Source: Candidatus Zhuqueibacterota bacterium
Lineage (GTDB): Bacteria > Zhuqueibacterota > Zhuqueibacteria > Thermofontimicrobiales > Thiofontviventaceae
Length of the DNA: 64,000 nucleotides
Reading direction: 5' to 3'
Assembly (NCBI GenBank): GCA_016931935.1
Contig: JAFGDW010000170.1
Location: 1-64,000, forward strand
The notes beneath the pieces are model-generated. The model saw only the letters and a list, made by a program, of their open reading frames with translations. It did no database searches and had not been told where the DNA came from. Shown piece after piece: positions 62,947 through 64,000 of this stretch. Within the stretch, counting starts at the first letter, position 1. Every line of letters starts with the position of its first letter. The position numbers and the translations under genes were made by a program.

Positions 62947-64000
62947 ATGGAGTATGCATTGAAGCTCGAATTTAAAAATATAGCTGTCCTCTCAGTCTCC
63001 GGAATCGGAAACACGATTTTTGCGGTGCCGATGTTACGCTTGCTGCGAAAGCAATATCCAAACGCGCACATTGTATTGTTCGTCCGGTTTAAAGCTGCGC
63101 GGGATTTGTTTCAGGCATGTCCATATGTGGATGAAATTATTGTTGTCGATTATGCAATTTTAAAAACGTTAAAGGAACGTATTCAATTTGTGCTGGATAT
63201 TCGCCAACGAAAATTTGATTTGTGCATCATTCCGTTTCCATCGGAAAAACGCGATAAAAACATATTCAGCTTCCTGACTGGTGCACCCGTGCGCATCTCC
63301 AATAGCTATGTGATTGATCGCATCACCGATCTGGGATTCCTGCAAACAAAGCGAATTCCCGTGGATGTAACCATTCACGATCTCGATCAGAATTTACGGA
63401 TACTAGAAGAGTTGGGGATCGACACATCCAATGCTGACCGTACGCTTCAGGTATGGGTATCTGATGAAGATAAAGCATTCGCCAAAAAATATCTTCAGGA
63501 AAAGCTCGGCGCTGATAATTTGAATAAAAAACTGATCGTTGGATTTCATGCCGGCAGCAGCGAAGAATTCGGCATGACTTACAAACGCTGGGCCCCGGAA
63601 AATTTCGCCAGACTGGGTGATATGATTCTGGAAAAATACGACGCGGAAATTTTGCTGTTTGGCGGTCCGGAAGAAAAGGAATTGAAACAAGCGATCGCGA
63701 AATCCATGAAGCGCACACCGCATATTATTGAGAAAACATCGCTGCCAAAAGACGCGGCCATTATGGATTATTGCCATTTGTTTGTCAGCAACGATTCGGG
63801 CAATATGAATCTGGCGCTGGCGGTTGGTGTGAAGACGATTGGTCTATTCGGTCCGGTAGATAGTGTGCGGGCGGATTTGAAAAGCGAGCAGCATCGAATT
63901 ATTCAGTCGCCAGCGCATTGCAGTCCGTGTTGGGGCTTGGCAAATATAACCGAGCCGTTGATCTGTACCCAACCGGAAGTGATTTGCATGAAAAAGATAG
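62947..64000 (+). CDS. Glycosyltransferase family 9 (partial)
   Basis: The gene is cut by the window end after 351 codons, with no stop seen. It is a heptosyltransferase-like GT9 with the N-terminal VLSVSGIGNTIFAVPMLRLLRKQYP and the donor-binding VGFHAGSS, RWAPENFARL and FVSNDSGNMNLALAVGVKTIGLFGPVD. A CSPCW motif lies near the end. The start is either ATG 62947 or TTG 62959. The TTG has GGAG six bases upstream and may be correct. It adds sugars to lipid- or polymer-linked acceptors. Confidence 0.9.
   Translation, partial: MEYALKLEFKNIAVLSVSGIGNTIFAVPMLRLLRKQYPNAHIVLFVRFKAARDLFQACPYVDEIIVVDYAILKTLKERIQFVLDIRQRKFDLCIIPFPSEKRDKNIFSFLTGAPVRISNSYVIDRITDLGFLQTKRIPVDVTIHDLDQNLRILEELGIDTSNADRTLQVWVSDEDKAFAKKYLQEKLGADNLNKKLIVGFHAGSSEEFGMTYKRWAPENFARLGDMILEKYDAEILLFGGPEEKELKQAIAKSMKRTPHIIEKTSLPKDAAIMDYCHLFVSNDSGNMNLALAVGVKTIGLFGPVDSVRADLKSEQHRIIQSPAHCSPCWGLANITEPLICTQPEVICMKKI

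Overview
The window is 64 kb of a bacterial chromosome in which every gene I can support lies on the + strand. A GWxTD-domain protein, a DUF5683 protein, FG-GAP/ASPIC secreted proteins with a QNYPNPFN-type C-terminal sorting tail, MreBCD-RodA, an HrcA-type CIRCE operator and a lipopolysaccharide-style envelope gene set together suggest a Gram-negative member of the FCB group, most likely Calditrichota/KSB1-like. This lineage call is inference from gene families, not a phylogeny. There are no rRNA or tRNA genes, no CRISPR array and no transposase.

Layout. 1-2.1 kb: CIRCE-groES-groEL with a strong terminator. 2.4-8.7 kb: folK, a deoxynucleoside kinase, a small membrane protein, a GAF/HD-GYP c-di-GMP phosphodiesterase, DUF5683, an NSS sodium symporter, an HD hydrolase and a YfiM-like lipoprotein. 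8.7-13.5 kb: purF, then a UbiA prenyltransferase, ferredoxin and geranylgeranyl-reductase set that is split by an AT-rich MNT/HEPN nucleotidyltransferase pair. 14.0-16.1 kb: an intact m4C-type DNA methyltransferase followed by a restriction endonuclease broken by one frameshift and two in-frame stops. 16.2-24.0 kb: ftsY, rimO, GWxTD, LD-carboxypeptidase, purN, a VanX-like dipeptidase and purH. 24.0-30.4 kb: the rod-shape/elongasome block mreB-mreC-mreD-mrdA-rodA-lgt. 30.5-33.7 kb: an envelope barrel protein, a CpoB/YbgF-like lipoprotein and galT.

34.0-64.0 kb is one long surface-polysaccharide region. It opens with a sigma-54-type promoter, a STAS protein, a Wza-like export protein, a Wzz/BY-kinase, a UDP-sugar epimerase and a phosphoglycosyltransferase. 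It continues with GT4, GT2 and GT9 transferases, two asparagine-synthetase-like proteins, an acyltransferase, a polysaccharide deacetylase, a FemAB/GNAT-like protein and a flippase-like membrane protein. Two large secreted proteins with dockerin-like modules sit inside it. The gene content resembles exosortase-A-associated polysaccharide loci, but no exosortase is present in the window.

The most unusual points are: a second asparagine-synthetase paralogue that lacks the catalytic Cys2; a tandem GT2 pair whose second member lacks the DxD motif; the UbiA-ferredoxin-reductase set that could make or reduce isoprenoid chains; the decayed restriction enzyme beside a live methylase; the sigma-54 promoter at the head of the polysaccharide region; and at least nine unrelated-looking palindromic elements, all confined to intergenic gaps.
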